Below are positions 1-11,581 of a stretch of 64,000 nucleotides of DNA, one piece after another. The stretch is taken from contig OZ035960.1 of NCBI GenBank assembly GCA_964034945.1, positions 89,555,848-89,619,847 of the forward strand. Reading direction: 5' to 3'. Positions within the stretch are counted from its first letter, which is position 1, and each line of letters opens with the position of its first letter. The notes beneath the pieces were generated by a model, which was not told the DNA's origin, made no database searches, and saw only the letters and a list, made by a program, of their open reading frames with translations. Source of the DNA: Chrysopilus asiliformis (lineage: Eukaryota > Arthropoda > Insecta > Diptera > Rhagionidae). The translations under genes were made by a program, and so were the position numbers.

Positions 1-424
1 TATTTAGGCCACCATATCTTAAGTCAGAGGTTCGTAAAGTATTCGCCATGCGTCCCCGCGGCACCATTTTTGGAGTTGGATTCCGACCCGTGGGTTTAGT
101 AAATCATATTTATTTCACCTGCGGCTCATTTCTTTTAATTGTTATATTTATCATTTCACTAGAATTCTATTGTGGTACGTGAAAAAAAAATTGCAGTGGC
201 TCTACGCTTGAAACCGTGTAGTTTTTAAGGTAAATTTAAGCTCCGTCACATTTTCTTTAAATTTTACCTGCGGCGCTAATTTATCAAGTATTTTTGTCTG
301 ACGCACATTTTATTTCATGGTTTCAGTATACGTTTCGTTTTTAAAAGAAAACACATTTTTTCTTGAAAGATTTTTCTTTCAGTTGATTGTGTGATATCTT
401 ATAATTCGTGAAAAAAAAACAAAA

Positions 425-485
425 AATTTTTTTTGTGACGCATCAATCCAGTCATCGGACACAAAAATGTACTACACCAGGGTGT
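425..485 (-). repeat. Family B repeat, short 3'-end fragment
   Basis: Read on the - strand this matches the ends of the family B copies at 33830-33880 and 43300-43350: an ACACCCTGGTGT-type block followed by TTTGTGTCCGATGA and a GATGCGT block. It is a truncated copy. Confidence 0.6.
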
Positions 486-1935
486 TCACTTTTTAATTTT
501 TCTTTAAACTTTATCGGAATTCCCATTTAAACTGCTTCTTGGAATCAACAACGCTTTCGATAAGGTAAACCTCCACCGCATATGAGAATTGAGCATATAA
601 AATGTTCTGTTGCTATTCCGTAAACACACTCGGTCGGATGGTGTGTTAGGAAAATCTCAAAGGACTTAACTCAGCGTACAACAAACCGAAAAAAAACGCC
701 ACCATCAAGGAAGTGAGGAAGACATAAAAAAGGTTAATCTCGTCCCGATGGACGACGTTGATTTGATAGCTTTGGCAGTTCTTTCTCTCTTTCTCTCTGT
801 CTTTCCTCCCTTTCAGTCAAAAGCTAACTTTCCTCGAATGATCGTTGGTCGTTGTCTAACACCCGCACCATACTTGAAGAGTCCAGTTCATGTTTAGACT
901 CTTTAGCAACTAAATTCGTCCTTAAACTCGTCCTTAACTTCTAGGCCAATACTCTGCCAACGCCTTTGAAAAGAAATTTCCTGACACTTGCTGTGAAGTT
1001 TTGCGGACTTTTGGCCTTCAAGTTTCTGTCAGTGATGAGTCCAAGTGGCGAAGTATGTGAAGGCGAATGGCCATGGAATCATTGAATGGTGTTGGGTGTT
1101 AGATTTCCTGTGCCGCCTGGGTTGAAACCTAAAGGATTGAAAATGGAGAATTATGACCATATCCAATTTTTGAATAAAAATTGGCCTCGACGGTCGATGG
1201 CTGGAAAATTTCATTGGCTGATGTGAGTTTATGACATATGAAATTGAAAGATGAACACTAGCTTGAATTTGAAGAGGGATATCTTTTTTCGATTTTTTCT
1301 GGATTGTATGCGTAGTTGAAAGGAGATCCTTATTATTTCCATGATGATGGTCTTGACCAGAAGTACGTACTGTGAAATATGAAAAGCGCGAATTCCACAC
1401 TTCAAAAATGAGAAAATTTGTAGGAAGACACGACATTATTTTCTTCGTTAAGGTCCTTCATGGCGGTAGGACGAAGTGATGTTAAAAGGTGGTGGGTTGA
1501 GACAACATAATAGCCACTTCTATAATAAATTACGGTTTTATGGCTTGCCTTGATATCCTGATGTTAGCCACAGGAGTGATCGTACTTAATGATAACTTTC
1601 GGTTGGGTTATTAAAATATTCGCATTCTTTATATTCTAGCAAAGCCGATTGAATTGTATGGATTTAGATTGGAGACGAATATCTTTCTTTCTCTTTTCTA
1701 TAAAAATATTTCCGATTTAGTAATATCTAAAGTATTTTCTCCGATTTCATTGACTGATTGCTTGAATCGAGTTCTGCGTGTTATTCTATATTCCGGATTA
1801 GAGATTAACGTCTTTTAACTTTTTAGCGCAATTTAAAAGGGTTTTACCAGATTTCATAAGATATAAACCTCTTGGCTTTCGTGGTAATTTTTTTAATAGG
1901 TTCTGAAAACTTCTCTTCGGCCTCCTCGTACAGAT
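486..1935. other. No gene recognised
   Basis: This is A+T-rich sequence with a CT-rich tract near 780-810. The open frame at 1029-1436 on the - strand (135 codons) has no recognisable motif and I do not consider it a gene. Confidence 0.5.
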
Positions 1936-1939
1936 CTTC

Positions 1940-2752
1940 CTCGGCCTCTGGCCTTCGTCATTACTCGCCTTTCGGCCAAAGATCTAACTTCTCCAAGATG
2001 ACCATTCAAATGAAGAAAACCGCATCAAAATGCCTTCAGTAGTTTAGGAGAAAGTAGGATAAGAGTTCAAGGGGTAGGAAGGGGTAGATTTTAGTGGGCA
2101 AACAATTTCGTTCGGAGAAGACCTCCATAACGGTGAAAACAAGATCGAAATTCCTCTTGAATTGTAGGAGAGGGGTTTTAAGAGTGTGGGAACGAGTAGA
2201 TTTTAGTTAGCGACATTTTTTCTTGAGAAAGGCTGTAATGAAGAAGAAACCTGTATCGAAATCAATTCTGTAGTTTAGCAAATAGCCGGAGAGGGTGTTT
2301 ACAGTAAAGGGGTGGATTTGGATTTAGTTGGGAAATTTTTTTCTTGATGAGCGACCTGCCCAGTAGTGAAAACCGCATCAAAATCCATTCAGTAGTTTAG
2401 GAAATAGTAGAAGAGGGGATCGGAGGGGAGAAAAATATTTATCAACCGCAAAGCTAATCAATAATTTCAGAGTATATGGTACCCCTGTGTAAATTTTCAG
2501 CTAATTCGGTCCAGTGGTTTACGCGTTACCCTGTAACTTGAAAACAGTTTTGTGGTGGGGATAAATGATTGTGGGGGAAAAACGAGGGACTGTAGCAAAA
2601 AAAAAATACATAGCCTATAACTTGGCAAGAGGTCTAAGCAACATATAGGAAAAAACTGTTTAAAGTTGATCCAGTGGTTTTTGAACCAAGTCCGGACATA
2701 CAGACAGACAGACACACAAACAGCCAGATAGACGTTGCCTTTTATATACATA
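1940..2752 (-). repeat. Family A dispersed modular repeat, copy 1
   Basis: This is an inverted copy of the repeat at 11582-12450. Modules of roughly 120 bp recur, each with a variant of 'ctactgaatggattttgatg' (here reverse-complemented near 2020-2040, 2140, 2260 and 2380). The copy ends at 2700-2752 with GACAGACAGACA and a CGTTGCCTTTTATA block, the mirror of the start of the + copies. There is no credible open frame. Confidence 0.75.
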
Positions 2753-2761
2753 CATAGAGAT

Positions 2762-3064
2762 AAGAAAAACTACAATTGCCAGGGGTCAATCGTCAAATAC
2801 TCTATATGATGACAGACAAAATGTTTATTTAGAAAAATCCATTTGTATAGGAGAGGGGGAAAGAAGTGGTCCGATTGCATTTTGATATATGGAAGGGTTA
2901 TGAAAAAACATATTCTAAACAGATTTTATCCTTATAAATTTTTCAATACGACTCACCATTTTTCAGAAAATAGAAAAATAAATATTCAATTTGTACGGTG
3001 GAGAGGGATGGATTGGTCCAACTGGATTAAATTCTTTTTAGAAAGCATGTGGTATTTTTCATGA
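2762..3064 (+). repeat. Family B dispersed repeat, partial copy
   Basis: The block begins GCCAGGGGTCAATCGTCAAA and is followed by repeated 'gagagg..aaggagtggtccgattg' and 'ttcaatacgactcacc' modules. The same sequence is found at 28815-29310 (inverted), 32940-33920 and 42497-43396. The tetranucleotide tail is missing here. Confidence 0.65.
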
Positions 3065-3974
3065 CTGGATGTTGCTTTTAACAAAGTAGCAGGGCAAGAA
3101 TGCGGAAAGTTTGTTTGCTTGTCAAAGAGTAGTGTGACCACACGTCACTTTAAAAGTGACAATAGTCTCTTTTCCCGACCACTTCTTTCTTATTATTTTT
3201 TTTTCTTCCTTCAGGCAATTTTGCCCTATCGGACTTATATCATTTTACCAAACAGCTACATTTGTTTAAAGGTTTTTAATTGCATATAAAAATACGATTT
3301 CTGAACCATGGTAATAGTTTAGACCAGAAATGTCCAATTTACATGTGATGAATTACCACTATTCGAAGTTTTTTGGTGTTTTATTGCACACAAGAACAAA
3401 ATTGAGATGGTAGCGCTCTCACGTTCTTAGTGGCAAAGCTGACCTCATATGAACAGTGGACCACAAAATTTTGATTTCAAATAAACTTTCGACATTTTTT
3501 TTTTACTTTTTCGTTTTATTGTATTAATTGTTCTCACAAATATCGAGAGAAAAGGGTCCACCCTGACAGAGCTCTGGAATATAATGGCAAGGCATTATAA
3601 TGGCGCTCAAAATTAACTTTTTAACTTTTATTTTGCAAATGTAATCACATTTCAAACACTGCAAATTTCCATTTTTGTCTACAATATCTAAAAATTATTT
3701 TTATCAGTCTGAATCAGGGTTTCAGCGCTTCATGATTGAAAATAAAAAATGAGATGTGAATTTTTGTACTTCACTGTACCTCAGTCTACAAAAATACGAA
3801 ACGACACACAATCGCTCGCATCAATTGCAGAAATGCTACTAAACGAATGAAGCGTCTGACTTATAGAAGTCGTTCATTTTCCATTGCTCTTTGATACTCG
3901 CACAAGTTTTTACGAAATTAAACTTGAAATGTCACAACATTTGTCATATTTGCGTAAAATGTGCTGTCGCTATA
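3065..3974. other. No gene recognised
   Basis: This is A+T-rich DNA with no motif or open frame that I can support. Confidence 0.45.
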
Positions 3975-3976
3975 TA

Positions 3977-4415
3977 AAGGGTCTTTCAACAAGGACATAA
4001 CAATTTTGTATTTTAATAAAAACGCACCCTAAAACTTTTTTTATGATCTGGCAATCTGGCAAACGTCAGTCAAGGTTTACATTTTTATCATAGTGAAGTT
4101 CACGAACGAGCAACGTTTGGAAATTATTAAAACTTACTACCGAAATTCTGAGTCGGTGCTCGCAATCGTGGAATCTCGAGAAATGGTCCGGTCGAATGGC
4201 CACCTCGCTCATGCGATTTAACGCCGTTGGATGTCTTTTTATGGGGTTATGTTAAGTTGTTGGTTTATGCCAACAAGCCAACAACGTTAGAGGAGCTCAG
4301 GAACAATATCGAACGCGAGATTGCCAACGTTCCGGCCGATATGTGTGGAAGATATCTCAATTATTCTGTGTTTTATTTAAATACAAAATTTTTATGTCCT
4401 TGTTGAAAGACCCGA
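3977..4415 (+). mobile_element. Internally deleted IS630/Tc1/mariner-type element with TA duplication
   Basis: The terminal inverted repeats start GGGTCTTTCAACAAGGACAT and continue with the shared AATTTTGTATTT; the outer two bases differ. TA flanks both ends (3975-3976, 4416-4417). Inside, + strand frames keep the two ends of a transposase. The N-terminal piece, TNEQRLEIIKTYYRNSES, is near 4100-4155. The C-terminal piece, in another frame, has WPPRS, then LTPLDVFLWGYVK, then VYANKPTTLEELRNNI, with the last catalytic aspartate in the PLD motif. The middle of the gene is gone, so the copy cannot make transposase and would depend on a helper. Confidence 0.85.
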
Positions 4416-5978
4416 TATAAAAATTTTAAGCATGTGAGGAGATTAGTGAGCCAAAGAAGGATATCTCTGGTTTAGACTTATTCTGCTATACCATTACTCA
4501 CTTTAATATAGTACGATTAATAGATCAAATCTTCAGTGATACCGGGTTATGGGATAACAAAATGGTAAGAATACACAAATTGTGTTTGTCCGCCCACTAT
4601 TTCGCTTTAACCCCACTTAAGTCTGGTCACCCCACCTAAGAGTCCTTTATTGAACTCAAATGCCTTGATGATACTGTAAAACGGCTTTCTTTTAATTTTG
4701 ACTGGTCTAAGAAATTTAAATTTTCCTACTCTAATACATATTAAATGTTTACGACCGCACCACAACTCCGCAAGAAAGTAATAAATTTCAGCAGAATCCT
4801 TTTTGAGTGAATCTTGAAATTTTGTAAAAATTAAAAAAAAAATAATGAAAACCCAACGAAGAAAGAAAAATGAATACAAAAAAGGCAGCATATGGTTAAA
4901 ATAATGTTCAGGAATTTTTCATATTTTCAACCGACTTTCATTGGTTAGGAAAAATGTGTCACATTTCAGACAGTACACAATTTCCATGCTTGCTACTCCT
5001 GTATATCCTCGACAGGATTTCAGGACTTTGTGGGACACGAGTTTCTTGTCCGTTACACATCCAAATTGGAAAAAAATCGCTTTTTGTATATTATGGAATG
5101 TTGAAGGCATAGATTTGCTCCAAAAGAAGTGAATTTCGTGTGCGTTTTTTTGTGTTTGTTTGTGTATGGAATGAATCAAGGAAAATCTCGTTTTTCACAA
5201 AAATCTACAATTTTATGGAGCAAAATATCCTTGACGACAAGTCAATGGCTCCAATGTGTAAGTGTACGAATTTTTCGCATTCAGTTGGAAAACGTATCTA
5301 GGAAAAACAGGAAAACCATTGCATTTTTATTACTCGGATGTGTATGTACGTTGGCTCATTTCCTATTTTTTTCTTTTGTTTTTTGTAAATTGTTTTTTGT
5401 TCTTCCTATAAAAAGCGGTTGGTTGAGCATAAAATGCTTTTCAACATTAGAAACAGAAAAAAAGGTATGCTTCGTTGCCTACAAAAAATATGATTTCCAG
5501 CTATTGCTTTAACATATCAAAAAAGATTGCCTGAACAAAAGATGAATACTCCCTGGAAAACGGGTTGCCCTATGAATGATGTCATTAAGTAATTTATTTT
5601 GGTTTTAAGTTTTAAGCACAGGAAAGAATATGTTTACAGGTTGTTAAACTCAAACTGAGGGTTAAAAAAAATCTTTGCTTTTTGATCAATTGAAATTGAA
5701 GTAAATTGTTTTTTAAATGTTTCTTTTGCATTTGCGCAGCGTATATAAATAATGGCACAAGGAATCCTTAAGCCGAGTTTAAGGGTTACATTCCTTTTAC
5801 AGTTCATTTTATCAATAGACAATTTTTTGTATGTGTTATAAACGGGGCTCTGGGGTTGGTAGCTCAACCTTCGACTCCGACTCGAACTCCGAATTTTATA
5901 ATATCCGACTCTGAATCCTGAATGGGTAGAAAGTCTATCTCCAATTCTGACTCCGAGTCCTTCGGAAAAAAAAAATCA
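4416..5978. other. No gene recognised
   Basis: Open frames of 60-127 codons occur on both strands (for example 5129-5512, + strand), but they overlap one another and show no motif. Around 5850-5975 is a 'gactccgaactccgaatt' degenerate simple repeat that resembles, in reverse, the sequence near 24220-24350. Confidence 0.45.
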
Positions 5979-5981
5979 TTA

Positions 5982-6428
5982 ACCCTTGGAGCACAATGAA
6001 CGCAACCAAGCCGCAAGCATCACGCATCCAAATGTCACTTACGAGTTTATTTCACAGAAATGCTTTTGAGTGAGCACAGTGAACGCATTGAACGCAACCA
6101 TCGACGCAAAAGTTGCCAAACTTTGAACTTTAACGCAACAAGTGTTCATAAAGTGAGGTTGGGGAAATGTCGTTCGAGGAAAAATTGATAGCTTTAGTGC
6201 AATAACATACAAATAACAAAGTTAAAGACCAACAAAGTAAATTATCTCTTCAAAATTATCCATTTTTTATATATTTTTCAACTTTAGTTCACTTTTAATT
6301 TTTCTGTGTTTGTATCACAACGCAACAGACGACGCTTCTATTGTGCTCAACCGCTCCTGAACTGCGTTGCGTGACAGTTCGAAGCGTCCTTAGTTGCGGC
6401 TTGGTTGCGTTCATTGTGCCATAAGGGG
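5982..6428. mobile_element. PIF/Harbinger-like MITE with TTA duplication
   Basis: The inverted ends are imperfect at the border (ACCCTTGGAGCACAATGAAC against its complement with CATAAGGGG) and nearly perfect inside (GAACGCAACCAAGCCGCAA). TTA lies on each side (5979-5981 and 6429-6431). A 3-bp TWA duplication is typical of PIF/Harbinger. No transposase frame is present, so it is non-autonomous. Confidence 0.75.
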
Positions 6429-6718
6429 TTATCGCTTCAAACTCCAAATCAAACATTGTTTTTCGTCCCTCTAACATGCATATTACCTGAAAATTTGAAG
6501 CAAATTCGTTAACCGGTTCTCCTTTTAAAGCGATTTTTAGTTTTCCTCCTCCCCCACCACAATCCGCGGCCACAATTAATTGTTTAATTTTGTCAAATCT
6601 TGTAATTTAATTTTGACCCACTTTCACCCACCCGATTGACTTGAAATTTTGCACATATACGAAAGTCCGCGCACTGCACACATACGTAAGTCCGATGACA
6701 ATACAATATTTTCACTAA

Positions 6719-7278
6719 TGGTGGGTTTAGAAAGACGGGTAGTTATATTTTTACTGGCAAAGTGAGCGGGATAGCGATATTCAAATTTCCGTGCGCGAAA
6801 AGTCGATCACATCAGTGTCTCACATGTACTTTCCCTTCCACTTTATGGCAAACTGTCAAAGTGAAATAAAAAGTTGTTGTCAATTTTAGTTGAATTGTTG
6901 TGTGAAATGAATGCGCTAGGAATAAGTATTTTATTGAATATGTTATTTGATTCTGATGATGACAACACTGAAGTTAAAGAAACCAAAATGCGTGTCTTTC
7001 ACATAAACACCGAACTTAACCTCACTTTTGCTGGCTGCCATAATAAAGGGTTGGCATTTTGTTGGCAGGGCTGGGAAGTCCAATGTGTTTGTTCTTGTTT
7101 ACTGCCATAACTTTCCTATCGTCGATGAAAATTATGGATAGTACAACCACTACATGCAAGCAAAATTTCCAGTAAAATTTTTACTGAGTGGCTTGCCGTC
7201 CCTTTCCCACTTGATGAAAGAGTCATAAGAAATCTGGCATTTCACTCACTTTGCCAGTAAAAATATCTAAACCCACCT
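6719..7278 (+). mobile_element. PIF/Harbinger-like non-autonomous element with TAA duplication
   Basis: The ends are TGGTGGGTTTAGA and TCTAAACCCACCT, with a second matched block TTTTTACTGGCAAAGTGAG and its complement further in. TAA occurs on both sides (6716-6718, 7279-7281). A 78-codon open frame at 6874-7110 (+) has an acidic patch, LFDSDDDN; this may be a remnant of a transposon protein, but I cannot assign it. It interrupts a family E repeat, so it is the younger of the two. Confidence 0.8.
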
Positions 7279-7626
7279 TAACTCGTCCTTATAGGGGTAA
7301 TGTAAGATCCTGTAAGGATAAGGTGGTGATTCTTTTCCCCAAATTTTCCGGAAAAAAATCTCATCTGGGGTTTTTGGTGTCATTGAATCCGATTCTGACT
7401 TTAAGAAATCAGTAAGGATAACGGAAGGTCCTGTAAGGATAACATGATTATCCTTTTCCTCAAATTTTCCGGGAAAATCTCATCTGAGGGGGCATCGTGA
7501 AGGACACACGTCATTTTGGATTTTTAGTTATACTAATCAAATACAAAATTACTAAAAAGGACAAAATTTAAAAAAAAATCATGATTTTTTTTTAAATGTA
7601 CTAAAAAGGAAACAAATAATTTTTTG

Positions 7627-7713
7627 GGGCTGTGTATCAGAAATAAGGGCGAGATAAAAGTATGAAAAATAAAATAAATATTTATCTCGCTTATATTTCT
7701 GATACACGGTACC
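7627..7713. repeat. Family E hairpin, copy 1
   Basis: The arms read 'gtgtatcagaaataagggcg' and its near complement, around an A/T-rich centre. Related hairpins occur at 19805-19893, 22682-22783, 36842-36935 and 37737-37830, with a half copy at 24101-24135. Confidence 0.8.
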
Positions 7714-7971
7714 AAAGAATTATTGCACTTTTGAAATAAAAGCTTTTTTTCAAAAAAATGTTTAAATTTTGGACAGGTAACATAATGCAATTTACCCGCA
7801 AGTCTTTCCGGCGTACAGATCCGGAAATGCGAGCCTACCAAATGTTTTTGGGCACGACCGAATACTTGTTTTTTTTTTTTTTTTAAACCGTAGTTGAAGG
7901 AATTCCACACAAAATAGTTTTGCCTTTGAATATATTTATTAATTTTAATTAAATTTATTAAATTTTTAGTA

Positions 7972-8521
7972 CAGGGTGGGCCAGAATAGACGCGGGGGTT
8001 TGAATTCTTTATTTTAGCGAAACCTATATTTTTTTTTCAAATACATGTAGTTGATTGATGGGGAATATTTTTGGTCTAAACATGGAAAATTATATCCCGC
8101 AAGTGGTGGCAATTTTCTGCTTCGCAAATCCGTGCTCTTTCCAAGACATTTTCCATAACCTTTCGTCTTATGGCCTCGATTTCACTGCGAATGTTGGTTT
8201 TCAATTGGCTGATGGTTGTTGGCTTGTTGACGTACACCTTTTCTTTCAAATATCCCCAAAGGAAACAATCTGGAGTCGTTAGATCAGGTGAACGCGGAGG
8301 CCAATTGAAATCGCAACTTTTCGAAATAATGCGTCCGCCAAACATGTCCCGTAAAAGAGCCATTGAGCCCACCGCCCACCGGTTCGTTGTTCTATTGTGT
8401 ACAGGTCCATTTTAAATTGCCCAAGTCTTCTTAACAAAATTCTGAAACAAAATTAAAAAAATAAAAATAAAAAAAAAGTTATAAAGACTTCAAACCCGTG
8501 CGTCTATTCTGGCCCACCCTG
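7972..8521 (-). mobile_element. Internally deleted IS630/Tc1/mariner-type element, copy 1 of a pair
   Basis: The terminal inverted repeats are about 41 bp with a few mismatches and start CAGGGTGGGCCAGAATAGAC; TA flanks both ends (7970-7971, 8522-8523). On the - strand a start motif MDLYTIEQR lies at 8410 and a 98-codon C-terminal frame at 8076-8372. The latter contains FNWPPRSPDLTTPDCFLWGY, including the last catalytic aspartate, and VYVNKPTTISQLKTNI. The first two catalytic residues are deleted. A sister copy lies at 35634-36212. Confidence 0.88.
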
Positions 8522-8523
8522 TA

Positions 8524-9685
8524 TATTTAAAAAAAAAAAAAAACATTTTATTAATCGGTATGTTTTCTGGCCAACATTTAGACTAGGTCATACACATTGG
8601 GTCAAGATTTCCGTAGATATATAGCAATAATACTTCTAAAAGCCTCAAATATTTCACACACACTTAATTAGTGCGAAAATTTCTCATTTTTATTACAGTG
8701 CCCTAAATTTAATATAATTTTCCAGCTATTAGAATTTAATTTGTTCAAGTTTAACCTACTAAAACTTGTATTAACGCATCAATTCCTGCTTCCTCACAAT
8801 ATCCTTAAATTCAATTATTTTAGTTCCAGGACCTACCCAACTTTCTCATAAACTCTCGAACTTCAAACATTTTGTGAACTTTGGGTTGTTTATCAACAGC
8901 AAACTTACATCCTTTGAGCTTTGAAAATGAAATAGTTCAAGAGTTTACATTTTCCACTTAGTGTGCTCTTTACATCGAGTATTTAAGGAGAGTTTTACGA
9001 CACTACAAAAAACAATGACAAAATTAAAATGCCGTCTTGTCAGAAAGAATTTTCGGTAACTACGACAGGAAGAAGTTTATGGAGTATTACAAAACAGACA
9101 CAACAAGCTAGTTTGTGATGACAAGCTAGTGGAAATCCTTGATGACAGTCTAAGTCAACTAGAAGGAATTTCTACAGTTAAATATGTTGTTTGGAAAGTG
9201 TTATGTGAGCATTTTTTTTGTGAATAATTAATATGCAGCTTTATCTTGAAAAAAAATATATCACGAGAAAAAAAAAATGATCAATGTGAATTGATGTTTT
9301 CAAGCTAACTTAAATAACTTTATACTCATCTTCTTATTGGTCAAATTTGCTACCAAAAGCTTTAAACGATACTTCTAGAAGGATTCGTGATTCGTTGCTC
9401 GTTCTTTTCTTTCTTGGACGTCAAGCTGCGCACTGGACTTATATTCGTCCAACGTTTTGGGCAGAATAATTTAGTAGCCACGTTTTCTCACTCTCTGGGG
9501 ATAAAGGCCAATTTAGTTCTGGATGAAAATACAATTTTCACCAATTTTGCCAAACCAGAGAAATTTTACGCGGAAATCATTTTTATTCTTTTTTTTAAAT
9601 TAGAAAACGTAAGTATTTTTTTAGAAGAAAGCTTCTCAATTGAAAACTTATGAGTCTTCATTTTTGTATTAGAGATTTTCGGGAA
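8524..9685. other. No gene recognised
   Basis: This is A+T-rich and mostly non-repetitive sequence. The open frame at 9387-9653 (+) has a consensus-like GTAAGT inside it near 9610, but no recognisable protein motif. Confidence 0.4.
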
Positions 9686-9689
9686 TGGA

Positions 9690-10992
9690 TATATAGACGA
9701 CGGGCAAAGTCCAGGCGTAGCGTTTTTAAAAACCATTGATCGATTAAAAGCATCATTAAACCATTTAACATTTTAACTATTTAATTCGACGTCAAAAGAA
9801 TCAAATTTCTTCGATGCTAAGAAAAGCTTCAAAATTTGCAAGGCACAAATTTGAGCTTCAGCACCGGAAAGCGGAAATTCCAGCGTCACTTCCGGCTAAC
9901 AAATATTAGCGGAGGGAGCTTCATTTCTTTCCACCTGGAAAAATCAAGAAAGGGGCAAACGTTCACGAATCTTTCCACCGAAGAGAAAAAATTCCATGCG
10001 GTCCAAGTTTTGAAAGGGGCATCAGAACAAGGGCGCGGCCATCTTCCTGGTAGGAGAACATCAATTCACACAACCATAGAAAGACCATCGCGAGGATTCA
10101 TCATCCGTGATAGTGGAGAAATTAGTTTGCATTTTAGTTGATTTATTTGTGCGGATTTTCCTTTCTGAATTTCTTTTCTAACCAAAAGTTTTAGTGACGA
10201 TCAATTCGATCGATTGTGAATTTTCATCAGTGGCGGATGTGCACATCAGCGCTGGAAAATCCTGAGAAAACATCAATCAATAACATCTTTAAAAAGAAAA
10301 GTAAAAGGAAATTCCAAGGTAGGAAATTTTGAAGAATTTTATATAAAAACGTCAAATTTTTTCGATTCCTCTTGGTATGAACTTTTATTCATCCAACACA
10401 TAGAGCTTGGTTTTCAACTTTGTTGCGGCAACAAGTTGCTGATCTTAGTTTGCTCAAAGTCAGTTAAAAAGAACACTTTATTGGTACCGTTTTTTTTTTT
10501 TTTATGGCCGTTGGCAAATTTTTGCTATTCAGTTAATAATTACTTGATATCGGATCGGTTCGGTTTGCTCTAAGTGTCGGATAAATAACGTTCAATTGTT
10601 TTGTTGATTTACTTATTTCTAGTTTAAATCTAAATTTTTATTTTTGTGATCGAATGTATTCTTCGACCAAAGAATATTATAATTCAACGAATCATAAGTG
10701 TAATTCATTGGTTTAAGTTAAGTGGCTTATGATAATAATAATTGGTGTAATTGGTATGTATCTGCCACAATTTTGAGTATAGTGTCAATAATAAATTATA
10801 ATTCAAAGCATAAAACGTTAGTGTTTGTTGGTTTTTTCTAGAATATTTTTGGAAGGAAGAAAAGTATTAGTGATAATAGTTAGGAAACTAGTTATGTGTC
10901 AATAAGTGGGTTTATGCGGGAGGGGGAAACAATGCGAAGGAATAATGCGGAAAAAACGTAGGATTAGCTGTCGGACGAAATGGAAAACTACG
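9690..10992 (+). promoter_or_regulatory. Candidate promoter and leader with a short first coding exon
   Basis: This stretch is less A+T-rich than its surroundings and not obviously repetitive. It contains a TATATAAAAA box near 10338, an initiator-like TCAGTT near 10460, and at 10980 an ATG followed by GAAAACTAC and a perfect GTGAGT donor at 10992. Insect dystrophin genes are known to have internal promoters, which makes an alternative first exon thinkable. Against it, other ATGs lie upstream in the leader, and the four-codon exon ends in phase 0, whereas the exon at 25162 needs phase 1. A missing intermediate exon would be required. Confidence 0.22.
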
Positions 10993-11308
10993 TGAGTGTG
11001 TGCGTATGTTTATATTTTTTTTACCCCTTGAGTGAAACGCGAGATCGGTTGGAGTTTTTCCCCTCTTTATTTTGGCACCCCGCGTATTGTGTCCGACTCG
11101 AATCCAGAGGCAAGATCCCACCCCAAAACCCTGAGCAAAGCCGGAACATCTTGAGTGCCAGCCGTCAGGATTCGAGAGGGAATTGGAAAATTCAGAAATG
11201 GGTTTTTCCAATTTATGCTATCTTCGTCCACCTAGCCATGAGCATAACATAACAAAAGTCTAGATATATTAACGAAGTTTTATCATGAAAATCAAATCTC
11301 TTTATTTA

Positions 11309-11580
11309 CACTCAGAAAAATGGAGGCTAACTCGACGACCTACATACGGCATAATTGGCCTCGGGCAGGCGCGCGTTCGCCTGCATGTGGGCAAGTAAAA
11401 CTGAGTTGACCTGTGGTCGGAGAAATTCTGAAATTAAGCCACCAGCAGGTGAAGTAGGGCATTGGGAGCTGCACGAGTTGACCTTAGATAGCTTAACCCT
11501 GACCGATAGCTGGCTTACAGCAACCTCTGTAAGGTCAGAGTTAACCTGACAAAAAGTTGACCTGGACATTTTTCTGAGTG
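11309..11580. mobile_element. MITE with CACTCAGAAAAATG ends and TA duplication
   Basis: The 272-bp element begins CACTCAGAAAAATG and ends with the complement CATTTTTCTGAGTG. TA lies on both sides (11307-11308, 11581-11582). It is followed at once by a family A repeat. The short overlapping frames inside it carry no transposase motif. Confidence 0.8.
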
Positions 11581-11581
11581 T

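Larger units (their letters stand above)
6435..7910 (-). repeat. Family E dispersed repeat, interrupted by a MITE
   Basis: The left part (to about 6718) contains 'gattgacttgaaattttgca' and 'catacgtaagtccgatgaca', matching 20600-20690 and 23700-23770 in reverse. The right part (7279-7900) contains 'aaggataaggtggtgattc' modules and a long hairpin. The element at 6719-7278 splits the two halves. The family has no coding capacity that I can see. Confidence 0.65.

Noticed and set aside
9836..10141. 101-codon frame as an exon
   Set aside because: The composition is slightly coding-like, but there are no convincing acceptor or donor sites and no family resemblance. It is kept only as part of a candidate leader region.
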